A stretch of 64,000 nucleotides of DNA, taken from the NCBI RefSeq assembly GCF_000686125.1, contig NZ_JMMA01000002.1:558001-622000 (forward strand). Direction: 5' to 3'. Position 1 is the stretch's first letter, and each line of letters begins with the position of its first letter. Below the pieces are notes generated by a model, which saw nothing but the letters and a program-made list of their open reading frames with translations, had not been told where the DNA came from and made no database searches. The DNA comes from Ruminococcus sp. NK3A76 (GTDB taxonomy: Bacteria > Bacillota > Clostridia > Oscillospirales > Ruminococcaceae). Of the stretch, positions 43,394 to 53,300 are shown piece by piece. The position numbers and the translations under genes were made by a program.

Positions 43394-45577
43394 TTGGGTT
43401 GGTTTGATGAACAGATACGCCAGCGTGTCAACATGGATCAGGAGCTGTTTGAGGAGTCTTTCTTCCGTGTGGCAGGTGTCGTTCTCGGTGAGCGCACTGC
43501 TACAAAGATAATAGACGACCGCATAATTACCAAACAGGCGATAGATGAGATACTAAAGCAGTTTCACTACAAGCCTGTCGAGATACCTAAAAGCATAAAG
43601 GAGCACGAGGCACAGCTTGACTTCTGCTTAAGACAGCACGGGCTCATGAAGCGCCGTGTCGAGCTGACTGAGAATTGGTGGAAGGACGCATACGGCCCCT
43701 TGCTTGCATATACAAAAGAAGGCGGCGAGCCTGTTGCCATACTTCCGGGCGGCTTTGGCGGCTACAGCTATACCGACAGAGCCACAGGCAGAAAAGTCAG
43801 GATAGATAAAAAGACGGCAAAGGCATTCGAGACGGAAGGGTACTGCTTTTACAGGCCTTTTCCTCAGAAAAAGCTCGGTATACCCGACCTTATCATATAC
43901 ATGAGAAGATGCATGAACAAAATGGATATGGTGTTCGTGATAATAGCAACACTTATCCTCACAAACATTGGTATGCTTATGCCGAGAATGACAAAAGCCC
44001 TCACAGGCCCTGTCATAACAACAGGCAGCACGAGGATACTTATAGGCATTGCCATATGTATGCTGTGTACGACGATATCGACCCAGCTGTTTTCATCTGT
44101 CAAGGCGCTGTTCATATCGAGAGTGCAGACAAAGACCAAGCTCGGCGTGCAGGCGGCTATGATGATGAGAGTTATGAGCCTTCCGGCAAACTTTTTCAGA
44201 AAGTACAGCGCCGGCGAGCTTACCAGCCGTTCGCAGTCGGTCGGGCAGCTGTGTGAGCTGCTGCTCGGCACATTCGTCATGAGCAGCTTATCGTCAATTG
44301 CATCGCTGCTTTATATAACGCAGATATTCAGCTTTGCGCCGGCGCTCGTTGTGCCTTCGCTGATGATAATACTTATAACAGTCGCATTCTCGGCTGTATC
44401 GTCGATCGTGCAGATAAAGATAAGCAAACGCCAGATGGAGCTCGGCGCCAAGGAATCCGGCATGAGCTATTCGATGATAAGCGGCGTTCAGAAGATAAAG
44501 CTCTCGGGCGCTGAAAAGAGGTTTTTCGCACGTTGGCTGGGGCTTTATTCCGACACGGCAGAGCTTGTGTATGCACCGCCCATGTTCATAAAGATAAACG
44601 GTGTCATCACGACTGCTATCAGCCTTGTGTCAAACATAGTGCTCTATTACCTCGCTGTCAAGAGCGGCATTGACCAGTCGAATTACTTTGCATTCACGGC
44701 GGCATACGGTGCGGTAATGGGCGCATTCTCGACACTTGCAGGCATGGCGCTTTCTGTGGGCAGGATAAAGCCTATACTCGAAATGGCAGAGCCTTTCCTT
44801 AAGACCGAGCCTGAGGCGGCTGACAATAAGGAGATAGTCACAAGGCTCTCGGGCAGCATAGAGCTTAATAACGTGTGCTTCCGCTACAACGAGAATTCAC
44901 CGTATATCGTAAACAATATGTCCTTCAAGATAAAGGCCGGCGAGTATGTTGCGATAGTCGGCAGGACGGGCTGCGGCAAGTCAACGCTCATGCGCCTTCT
45001 GCTTGGCTTTGAAAAGCCCGAAAGGGGCGCTGTCTACTACGACGGCAAGGACTTATCCCGGCTTGATCTTCAGACGCTGCGGCAAAAGATAGGCTCAGTT
45101 ATCCAGAGCGGCGGACTGTTTCAGGGAGATATATTCTCAAACATAATCATCTCAGCGCCGCACCTCACACTTGATGATGCGTGGGCTGCAGCTGAGACAG
45201 CCGGTATCGCAGACGATATCAGGGCAATGCCTATGGGTATGCAGACGCTTATCTCAGAGGGGCAGGGCGGCATATCGGGCGGCCAGAAGCAGCGGCTGAT
45301 GATAGCCCGTGCTGTAGCACCCAAGCCCAAGATACTTATGTTTGACGAGGCGACATCGGCGCTTGACAATAAGACACAGCGTCAGGTCAGCGAGGCGCTT
45401 GACAAAATGGGCTGCACCCGTATAGTTATAGCGCACAGGCTCTCGACTATCCGCCACTGTGACAGGATACTTGTGCTTGACGGCGGCAGCATAATCGAGC
45501 AAGGCACATATGACGAGCTGATAGCCAGGAACGGTTACTTTGCCGAGCTTGTAGAGCGGCAGAGATTAGATACATGA
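43394..45577 (+). CDS. NHLM-type ABC exporter, second subunit without peptidase
   Basis: 727 residues. A 150-residue N-terminal domain with no C39 Cys, then six spans (about 170-440), and an ATPase with Walker A GRTGCGKST (about 520), ISGGQKQRLMIARAV and ILMFDEATSALD. It corresponds to NHLM ABC protein 2, the usual partner of the C39 protein. The first codon is TTG at 43394, behind AAGGAGGGAGAAGG. The long N-terminal domain may bind a ligand or precursor. Confidence 0.92.
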   Translation: MGWFDEQIRQRVNMDQELFEESFFRVAGVVLGERTATKIIDDRIITKQAIDEILKQFHYKPVEIPKSIKEHEAQLDFCLRQHGLMKRRVELTENWWKDAYGPLLAYTKEGGEPVAILPGGFGGYSYTDRATGRKVRIDKKTAKAFETEGYCFYRPFPQKKLGIPDLIIYMRRCMNKMDMVFVIIATLILTNIGMLMPRMTKALTGPVITTGSTRILIGIAICMLCTTISTQLFSSVKALFISRVQTKTKLGVQAAMMMRVMSLPANFFRKYSAGELTSRSQSVGQLCELLLGTFVMSSLSSIASLLYITQIFSFAPALVVPSLMIILITVAFSAVSSIVQIKISKRQMELGAKESGMSYSMISGVQKIKLSGAEKRFFARWLGLYSDTAELVYAPPMFIKINGVITTAISLVSNIVLYYLAVKSGIDQSNYFAFTAAYGAVMGAFSTLAGMALSVGRIKPILEMAEPFLKTEPEAADNKEIVTRLSGSIELNNVCFRYNENSPYIVNNMSFKIKAGEYVAIVGRTGCGKSTLMRLLLGFEKPERGAVYYDGKDLSRLDLQTLRQKIGSVIQSGGLFQGDIFSNIIISAPHLTLDDAWAAAETAGIADDIRAMPMGMQTLISEGQGGISGGQKQRLMIARAVAPKPKILMFDEATSALDNKTQRQVSEALDKMGCTRIVIAHRLSTIRHCDRILVLDGGSIIEQGTYDELIARNGYFAELVERQRLDT

Positions 45578-45591
45578 CAAGGAGTGATACT

Positions 45592-45822
45592 ATGAGCGAA
45601 AAATATGAAAACTATATCAAGGACTTATCACCTGAATTGCAGCAAAAGGCAAAGGAGTGTAAGAGCAAAGAAGAGCTTATCGAGCTGCTCGCAGAGAATG
45701 ATGTCGAGCTGCCCGAGGAGGCGCTTGAAATGGTAGCAGGCGGATTTTTAGGCCTGTGCGAGAGCGAAAAGCCCAACAGCGAAGAGATAGAAAAGAACAT
45801 GAACAAAAATCTTGGCATATAA
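45592..45822 (+). CDS. Nif11-like RiPP precursor with double-glycine leader
   Basis: 76 residues. Leader 1-51: YIKDLSPELQQKAKECKSK and ELPEEALEMVAGG, an almost classic Nif11 double-glycine end, suited to the C39 exporter. The core 52-76 starts FLGLCESEKPN and has one Cys, two Ser, no Thr, many Glu/Lys/Asn. The leader is a clear paralogue of the one at 35569. AAGGAG precedes ATG 45592. It is the last gene of the operon, with a terminator after it. Confidence 0.85.
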   Translation: MSEKYENYIKDLSPELQQKAKECKSKEELIELLAENDVELPEEALEMVAGGFLGLCESEKPNSEEIEKNMNKNLGI

Positions 45823-45851
45823 CGGCATGAGCGCATCTGAGCAGTAACATG

Positions 45852-45889
45852 AAAAAGCACGGCAGAGTATTATCCGCCGTGCTTTTTGT
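45852..45889 (+). terminator. Terminator of the RiPP operon
   Basis: AAAAAGCACGGC pairs with GCCGTGCTTTTT over a 12-nt loop; TGTTAATT follows. Confidence 0.9.
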
Positions 45890-45951
45890 TAATTCTTTTG
45901 TGCTTGTGGGAAATGTCAATAATCTGCCGGGCGATTTGTGATAATTGAACG

Positions 45952-45980
45952 TTGCGGCGACAGCACAGATGTGGTATAAT
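45952..45980 (+). promoter_or_regulatory. Promoter of the CAP-domain protein gene
   Basis: TTGCGG (45952-45957), 17-bp spacer, TATAAT (45975-45980). Confidence 0.65.
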
Positions 45981-46016
45981 AAACATATGGAATTTTTATG
46001 AAGAGGAAGTGTTTTT

Positions 46017-48131
46017 ATGCTTAAAAAACTGCTCTCGTCAGCTCTGGCGGCAGCACTTATTTTCGGCGGCGCAGCAGCCCTGCCGGAGGGAACGGATATT
46101 CTTGATGATATAGGCATCACTCATGCCAAGGCTTACAGGACGTATACTATCACAAAGGTCGGCGGCGGTACTATCAGCGAATTCAACAACGGCAATAAAT
46201 GCACGATATTCGTGTTCGGCAGGCCGAATTGCTATAATACACGAAACACACTGGCCGGTCTTAAGAATATAGCAAAGGAGTTTCCTGATGTAAAGGTCGT
46301 GTTTGCAGATATCGACCAGAACACCGAGCAGACGGTCAAGGCCTTTGCTGATGAGTTCGATTTCCCGGAGGCTGACTTCACCTACAGCACAGACGATACT
46401 ATCGGGGACTTTATGGTCTCGTATATCGGCTACGGCTCATTCACGCTCCCGGCTGTTGTGATAAACAGCGAGACAGAAAACCTGTATGTATCCACCGGCT
46501 ATAAGGACGCAGATGTATTTCTCCCCTTTATAGAACAGTGCGGCGTTGATACAAGCTCTTATTTTAAAAAGAACTATACCGATATCCCGATAAACGTGAC
46601 ATACCACCAGTCAGAAGCAAGGAAGATGCTTGATATCATCAATTCCTTCCGCACAGGCTCGCAGGCGTGGGCGTGGGACAGCACAGACACCAAGAAGGTG
46701 CAGTATACAGGATTAAACAAGCTATCGTATGACTATGAGCTTGAAAAGGTAGCTATGCAGCGTGCAGCAGAGCTCGTGGCACTTTATGACCACACACGCC
46801 CGAATAATAAGAACTGCTTCTCGGCATACCCTTCTATATATGACAATACAGGACGTGGTGAGAATATAGCAATGGGCTCGTATTTCATGGATCATGACTA
46901 TACATTTATGCTGTGGCGTGAGGACGATTACGGCTACGCCGGCCAGGGGCACAGAAGAAATATGCTCGGCGACGGCTACACGGCTGTTGGTGTTGCCTGC
47001 GTAGAGTACAAGGGCGCTACCTACTGGGTGCAGGAATTCAGCAGCAAGGTCGGCAGCAGCACTTATACCGCTCCTGCTGACAGCAGCAAAAAGGTCACTG
47101 TCAACATAGCGAATTCCCTCATCGGCGAGGACGAGCTGATAGCAGATAAAAGCTCAATATCGCTTTATGAGGGAGACTCGGTATCGCTTCCGGTCGTAAA
47201 GCGCCGTATGCTGCTTTTAGGCCAGACATACTGGGCAGAAGATATAGAAACTGATGTGTCGCCGACATGGAAGGTCACAAGCGGCAGTGCTGTAAGCATC
47301 AGCGACGGCAAGGTAAAGGGTCTTAAGGCAGGCAGCGCCAAGATAACTGCATCGGCTCAGGGCAAGAGCGTCAGCGTCAAGGTCACGGTATCGCATAAAT
47401 ACAAGGACACAGTAGTAAAGCCCACCTGCACTGAGGGCGGATATACGCTCCACACCTGCTCGGTATGCGGCAACAGCTATAAGGACACAGAAACAAAGAC
47501 CGCAGGCCACAAATACACCGACAAGGTGGTAAAGCCCACCTACACCTCAGGCGGCTATACAGAGCATACCTGCACAGTCTGCGGAAACAGCTACAAGGAC
47601 AGCTACACCGACAAGCTCACACGCACGAATATCTCAAAAGCCGCAGTCACAGGCCTTTCAAGCAAGTATTACACAGGCAAGGCGATAACACAGAAGCCCG
47701 TAGTCAAGCTCGCCGGCAAAACGCTCAAGGCAGGCACAGACTATACCGTTAGCTATAAGAACAACAAGGCAGTCGGCAAGGCGACAGTCGTTATAACCGG
47801 TAAGGGCGACTACACAGGCACAGTGACAGCATCTTTTAAGATACTCCCCAAAAAGACGACTCTAAAGAGCGTTACCTCGCCCAAGACAAAACAGATGAAG
47901 GTCACATATTCAAAGGCGGCAGGCGTTACAGGCTATCAGGTGACATATTCGACAAGCTCGAAGTTTACAAAGGCGACTACCAAGTCTGTCAACGTGAGAG
48001 GTACTTCCAAGACGATCGGCAAGCTCACAAAGGGCAAGACCTACTACGTCAAGGTGCGCACCTTCAAGACAGTGAACGGCACAAAGTATTACAGCGGTTA
48101 TTCGGCTGTCAAGAAAGCCAGGATAAAATAA
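46017..48131 (+). CDS. Secreted protein: thioredoxin-like domain, CAP domain, Ig-like and repeat modules
   Basis: 704 residues with a signal peptide (1-25). Residues 45-180 look thioredoxin-like (FVFGRPNCYNTR, later FTLPAVVIN with the cis-Pro), but only one Cys is at the active turn. A CAP/SCP domain follows (about 200-350: GENIAMG, FMLWRED, GHRRNMLGDGYTAVGVA). Then a Big-2-like domain (380-460), two 35-residue modules with HTCxVCGNSYKD, a third beta domain (540-610) and an Fn3-like end (610-704). No anchor is seen. CAP proteins are extracellular; their chemistry in bacteria is unclear. Confidence 0.82.
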   Translation: MLKKLLSSALAAALIFGGAAALPEGTDILDDIGITHAKAYRTYTITKVGGGTISEFNNGNKCTIFVFGRPNCYNTRNTLAGLKNIAKEFPDVKVVFADIDQNTEQTVKAFADEFDFPEADFTYSTDDTIGDFMVSYIGYGSFTLPAVVINSETENLYVSTGYKDADVFLPFIEQCGVDTSSYFKKNYTDIPINVTYHQSEARKMLDIINSFRTGSQAWAWDSTDTKKVQYTGLNKLSYDYELEKVAMQRAAELVALYDHTRPNNKNCFSAYPSIYDNTGRGENIAMGSYFMDHDYTFMLWREDDYGYAGQGHRRNMLGDGYTAVGVACVEYKGATYWVQEFSSKVGSSTYTAPADSSKKVTVNIANSLIGEDELIADKSSISLYEGDSVSLPVVKRRMLLLGQTYWAEDIETDVSPTWKVTSGSAVSISDGKVKGLKAGSAKITASAQGKSVSVKVTVSHKYKDTVVKPTCTEGGYTLHTCSVCGNSYKDTETKTAGHKYTDKVVKPTYTSGGYTEHTCTVCGNSYKDSYTDKLTRTNISKAAVTGLSSKYYTGKAITQKPVVKLAGKTLKAGTDYTVSYKNNKAVGKATVVITGKGDYTGTVTASFKILPKKTTLKSVTSPKTKQMKVTYSKAAGVTGYQVTYSTSSKFTKATTKSVNVRGTSKTIGKLTKGKTYYVKVRTFKTVNGTKYYSGYSAVKKARIK

Positions 48132-48135
48132 TAAC

Positions 48136-48170
48136 AAAAAAAGCACGCTTTTTACAGCGTGCTTTTTTGC
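48136..48170. terminator. Bidirectional terminator
   Basis: AAAAAAGCACGCT pairs with AGCGTGCTTTTTT over TTTTAC; A run before and T run after serve both strands between convergent genes. Confidence 0.9.
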
Positions 48171-48175
48171 GGCCT

Positions 48176-50281
48176 TTAATTGCCTTTTTTCTTGTCGTAT
48201 TCCTTCATCGCTTGTTCGACCTTTTCCCAGTAAACGTAGCCGAATTCTTTCTTTGTCCATTCTGCAAGGAAGTCGGCCTTGGCTTTCAGGTGGGGATAAC
48301 TGCTGATGCCCTCTGTGCCGAATACATAGGGCTCATCGTCTGTGCCGTCGTATTTGTATCTGTGCGAGAGGATACACTCTATCAGAGTTGCCCTGTCCTC
48401 CATGGCGGTGACTGTGCTGTAAGAGCTGATGAAGTAGGGGAGCGACGGGTCAAGCCCCTCGTTTATGTCGGCGTATTCGAGCATAGTGTCATTGAGCTCT
48501 GATGATGAAGCATAGCTGTCGAAATCTGAAGAGTAGTAGAAATCATAAGGATTGAGCTCGCTCCATTTGCTCTCATCAAGCGGATCGTTTCGTGAAACAA
48601 GGTTCTCGACTGTGTGCCACATCTCGTGGTCGAACGATGCCTGGGTGTAGTTTATCATAGATGACTGTATCGCTATGTCATACCACATACCCGACGTGTA
48701 GGCTATGCCGCCTGCAACGAAATCCGAGTAATCGTCGTTTTTGAGCGCATCTACAAGAGCCAGGCGGAAGCCGAACTTGCCGTTCTTTGTCTTGAAGTGC
48801 TCAAAGAAGCCCTCGGGGTAGCAGCCAAGTATCTTGTCAAGCTCGTTGAGTGAGAACAGCTCGTCCTCGACAGCATACGGGTTTTCAGAGTCTTCCCGGG
48901 AAACGAAGACATAATCAGATGTCTTTTCCGATAGGCCGACTTCATTTCCGACGAGTATGCGTATACCGTATTTTTCCTCCAGCTTGTCGGCGGCTTCTCT
49001 TACTTCCCTGAACTTCTCGCCGACTTCGTAGACCTTTTCCTTGGCAGGCTCTGTTTCCTCGCTCTTAAGCTCTTTGTCGTAGCTTAAAAGTGCAGGGTCT
49101 GTCATCATAAGATGAACGTGCGGATATTCAAAGCTGCCGGTGATGATGCCGTATACCCAGCGCTTTATGTCCTTGTTATAGCAAGGTAGGACGCTTATGA
49201 TATCTTCGGTTGTGTCGGGCTTTATTTCTGCTGTCTTGCCTGTTTTAAGGTCAAGCATAAGTATCCTGCTGATGTAGGTGTCGTTGGTGCTGTCGTTGAC
49301 CAATAATGTTGCGTAGCTGCTGTTCAATGAACCCATGACATTCAAATATGCGATGCCTTCAGACTGGTCGATGATAAAGCGTGTGTGCCTGTCTGTGCTG
49401 TCATAGGGTGTTTTTTCAAGATAGAAGGCTGTGTTGCTGTTATCGTCAGGCTCAGCGGTCGTGTAGATGTAGCCCTCGGCTGACAGGAAGGAATTCCAGT
49501 CGCTGCTCTCTGTTTCTATCAGCCTCTCGTTTGTGTCGAGCGAGTAGATGCCTGCCGAGTAGCCGGAGTCAGAGTTTTCGTCAAACTCTGTCATGTAGTA
49601 GGTGCGGTCATAGGTGTTTATGTCTGATGCCATGGATACCTCGCTGCTGACAGCGGTCTTTGTCACCTTGCCGGCGGTATCTATACTGCACAGCTCGTAT
49701 GTCGTCGGGTCAAACCAGAGTATGCAGTTATTCTGTGCATCAGCTGCAAAGGTCGGCAGATACTCCTCGCCGGTGCTGACTGTCTGCGGCTTGCTCTTGC
49801 CCTTGGGGTAGAAATTGAGCTGCACGCCGTCTGCAAAAGACGATGTGACGATAGTTTCATCGCTAAGGCCGCCTACGAGCATCTCCGTATCATCAGTGAG
49901 CTGCAATGTCCTGACAGTCGCACCGCTTACTATGTCGTATACCGAGACTGTGCTTGCATCATATGTGTGAGTATGCAGCAGCAGCGTCTGGTCGGGGCCG
50001 TTTTTCATATCGACAAGGTCGCCTTCGGCTTCAAAGTCCGGCAGCGTCTCGCTCGGCTCTTTCATTGGCGGCATAAGGGTCGCTGTGGTCGTGGTGGTAG
50101 TGGTTTGCTCGGTGGTGGTAGTCGTTTCAAGGGAGTCGTCCTTTGCGGTGGTGGTCTGTGCTGCGGTCGTCTCCTGCTGTGATGAGCTCTTTGAGCTGTC
50201 GGAAGATGAGCAGCCTGTGCTCATAATTGTGACAGCTGCGAGCATGAGAGAAGCAAGTCTTGTTGTGAGATCGTTTTTCAT
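48176..50281 (-). CDS. Lipoprotein with C-terminal HExxH metallopeptidase-like domain
   Basis: 701 residues. Signal peptide with lipobox ending STGC (Cys 24), then a Ser/Thr-rich linker to about 75. Residues 85-385 look like a beta-propeller with repeating strands (VSVYDIVSGATVRTLQL; ILMLDLKTGKTAEI). The last 260 residues have FDHEMWHTVENLV (HExxH, near 562) and a later TAMEDRATLIE that may give the third ligand. I cannot name the family. AAGAGGTG precedes ATG 50281. It is 68 bp after the dockerin gene in the same direction. Confidence 0.78.
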   Translation of the reverse strand: MKNDLTTRLASLMLAAVTIMSTGCSSSDSSKSSSQQETTAAQTTTAKDDSLETTTTTEQTTTTTTTATLMPPMKEPSETLPDFEAEGDLVDMKNGPDQTLLLHTHTYDASTVSVYDIVSGATVRTLQLTDDTEMLVGGLSDETIVTSSFADGVQLNFYPKGKSKPQTVSTGEEYLPTFAADAQNNCILWFDPTTYELCSIDTAGKVTKTAVSSEVSMASDINTYDRTYYMTEFDENSDSGYSAGIYSLDTNERLIETESSDWNSFLSAEGYIYTTAEPDDNSNTAFYLEKTPYDSTDRHTRFIIDQSEGIAYLNVMGSLNSSYATLLVNDSTNDTYISRILMLDLKTGKTAEIKPDTTEDIISVLPCYNKDIKRWVYGIITGSFEYPHVHLMMTDPALLSYDKELKSEETEPAKEKVYEVGEKFREVREAADKLEEKYGIRILVGNEVGLSEKTSDYVFVSREDSENPYAVEDELFSLNELDKILGCYPEGFFEHFKTKNGKFGFRLALVDALKNDDYSDFVAGGIAYTSGMWYDIAIQSSMINYTQASFDHEMWHTVENLVSRNDPLDESKWSELNPYDFYYSSDFDSYASSSELNDTMLEYADINEGLDPSLPYFISSYSTVTAMEDRATLIECILSHRYKYDGTDDEPYVFGTEGISSYPHLKAKADFLAEWTKKEFGYVYWEKVEQAMKEYDKKKGN

Positions 50282-50349
50282 ATTACACCTCTTAAATTCC
50301 CTGACACCGCCTGTGCAGCATCGGGGAACGTGAAATTATTCAGTTGCTT

Positions 50350-53300
50350 TTACTTGAGGTTTACCTTCCAGCCGGCAAGATACTGCTTAAGAAGCAGGCC
50401 GTCCTTGAGGTCTGTCTTGCCGTCGCCGTTTACATCTGCGTTTGAAAGGTTGATACCCACCTTCCAGCCTGCAAGATACTGCTGCATTAGCAGGCCGTCC
50501 TTAAGGTCAACCTTTTTGTCGCCGTTGAGGTCGCCGGGCACACGCTCTGAAAGGGCAGGAATGTTCTCCACGTCCTTTGTCTGTGTCTCGAACGCCTTGT
50601 TCTTGAATATTGCGATGTAGGTCGTAACGCCCTTTGTGGTGGCTGTGGCAGGGGTCTTGACCTTTGATGTCATTGTGGCAGCTTCTTCTACCTTCTCGCC
50701 GCAGAGTGTGCATACGCATGTCGCTGTGCAGACAGGTCCGAGCTTGCCGTCTGTCCATTTATACTCAGGCTTGCTGAACTCATGCTCCTTTACGGGGATA
50801 TCCTTGACTATCTTTGACTGTGTTTTGAAGTTCACGCCGTGTGTATTTGCAAATGTTGCAGTGTAGTTTGTCGTACCCATTATCGAGCAGGTGGGCTGAG
50901 ATGCTGCCTTGCTGGTCACAGTTGCTTCTTCGGTCACTGTCTCGCCGCAGCCGGAGCATACAATGCTTGCCGTGCAGGCGGTATTGTCATCGCTCCATGT
51001 GTATGTGGGATCTTCAGCAAAGGTGTGGGTGTGTCCCTCAGGCATTATTATTTCGAGCTTGCTGTAATAATTCTTTTTTGCGTTTGAAAACTCTGCGATA
51101 TTCTCAGTGCTCATTTCATAGGTGAAAGTGCCGTATGCATCAGAGGTATCCTTTCTGTTTGCATAGATGGTTCCGTCCTTAACATAAAAACCTACGTCAC
51201 TGGTCGTCTTGTCGCCGCAGTTAAGGTCAATGTGGTACTGGTCATAACCGCTTGTCGTCATATAGACCTGGAGAAACAGCTTGTTGCCGTCAATTGTCTT
51301 AAGGTTGTTATCGCTGAGTATCTTATAAAGGTTCTCATAGCTGCTTGCGGCATAATCCCATGTGGTAGCTGTCCTTGAAAGGTCAACAGTCATCGTACCC
51401 AGATCCTTGCCCCTCTGTGATACGGGTATGGGCTCTATCGTTACGTCCAGAGCGGCCTTTACAGAGTCGTCAGTGTCTTTGTATACTATGTGGCCGTTAT
51501 TTACATAGCCGCCCTCGGGAGATGTTACCTTGCTGTTTAAAAGCACGATCTTGTCAAGCCATGTCGTGCCGTTTGTACTGCTTGAATCTATCCAGTGAAC
51601 ATTCGAGTTGTCGATTATCAGCGTTTCGCTTGTACTACTGGTTCTGTCATCGGATATGCTGCTGGTGTTGGGGTATTTGTGCTTCATGTCTATGTTTGCG
51701 TCCTTGATTGTCACAGTAACATTTCCATCAACATAGATATTAGTCCAATAACAGTCTGATTTGACCTTGCCGTTGCCTGTGACGGTAGTATTCGCATTGC
51801 ACGCAAAGCCCGTACCGTCCTGTGATATAAGGGTGCAGTCATTTGGTATATTGATTGTCAGCCCGTCAATGCCCGTGTTTGCAACAATAGTTGAATAGCA
51901 GTCAACATCGCCGTTAATAGTCAGTGTCTTGGTCTTGTTGTCATAGCTGAATATTCCGTCGCCGAAAACGTCAGCACAGTTCTTATCAGTTACCTGCTTG
52001 CCTGCGACCTTGAGCTCATAGGCGTTGCCTGCGTCCTCAAAAACGGGGGTAACGGTAGTGGTGATAGATGTTATTGACGGCTCTGAACCGTAATTCACCT
52101 TAGCCTTGATTATGTTTTCAATGGCATTGTGGTTAAAGCCGGTCAGCTCTCTGCATGAAATGAATGTGTTGCTTCCGCAGTTTACAGAGCCGCCGTCTGC
52201 ATAAGATGTGCTGTATGCTTTGTACTCAACACTGCTGCTTATCTTATAGTGACTGATAGTCTTGCCTGCGGGTATCAGAGATTCATCGGGGGTTATGGTT
52301 ATCTTTGCGCCCTTTGGTGCATCGTTTATAACATTGCCCGAGGTCTTGGGTGCATTGAGGGTCACATAGTATTTGCCGCTTGTCTTATCAGTTGCAGATT
52401 TAAGAGTGAGCGTTGCTTTCTCTGCAAGTGTATCAAACAGCTCATCTACGTCAACGAAGGTGTAGCCTTTGGTTTCTGCACAGCTCTCAGCGTCAGTGCC
52501 CTTGTAGCCGTAGACAACAGCGCCGTTAGCCATATTGCTGATAGAATCGCTGTAGGTCATCTTAGCATTTTTCGGGATATATATAGCTTTAAGCGAGCTG
52601 CAGTAGCCGAAAGCGGCAGGATCTATTGTTTTTACACTCTCGGGAAGAACTATGTATTTAAGTCTGTCACAGTCATAAAAAGCATAACTGTATATGCTTT
52701 CCAGAGTATTGGGCAGGGTTATATCTGTGATCTTATCGCAACCGTCAAATGCACGCATACCTATACTTTTCAACTGGCTGCCCGGAGCAAATGTTACTGT
52801 GTTCAGTTTGTCGCAGCCGTAGAAGGTACTTGCTCCTATGTTCACAACGTCCTTAGGTATCCATACACTCAAAAGCGAATCACAGTTATAAAAAGCATAT
52901 TCGCCAATTGTTGTGACTGTGCTCGGTATGCTGAAGCTATCAAGCTTTATACAGCTTCTGAATGCGTCACGCCCTATCGTTGTTAGTTTAGCGCCCTGCA
53001 AGCTGACGGTTTTCAGAGCCTTACATTCGATAAAGGTTTCATTGCCGATAGTTAGCAGCGTTGATGGCAGCGTTACGCTTGTTATAGTATTGTTAGGACT
53101 GCCAAAAAGATTATGAGTACTGTTGTCAGCTTCTATGGTGCCGCTTATCCCTGTTACAGTCAGCCTCTTGAATTTTGATTTGTTTATTACAGAGGGTATT
53201 GTAACAGATGTGGCAGCCGCATCTTTCAGGGCAACACCCGTGACAGTGCAGGTGCCTTCACCCGTCGTCTCATCAAATGATGTCTGCTCATACGTCCATA

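Noticed and set aside
47398-47610. Repeated coding modules considered as a CRISPR-like array
   Set aside because: Only two units of about 100 bp, in frame inside a protein gene; these are protein repeats. No CRISPR array or cas gene is seen in the window.
52249-52986. 245-codon plus-strand frame inside the dockerin protein gene
   Set aside because: Shadow of the repeat-rich minus-strand gene; Cys/Tyr/Ile-rich with no domain or ribosome site.
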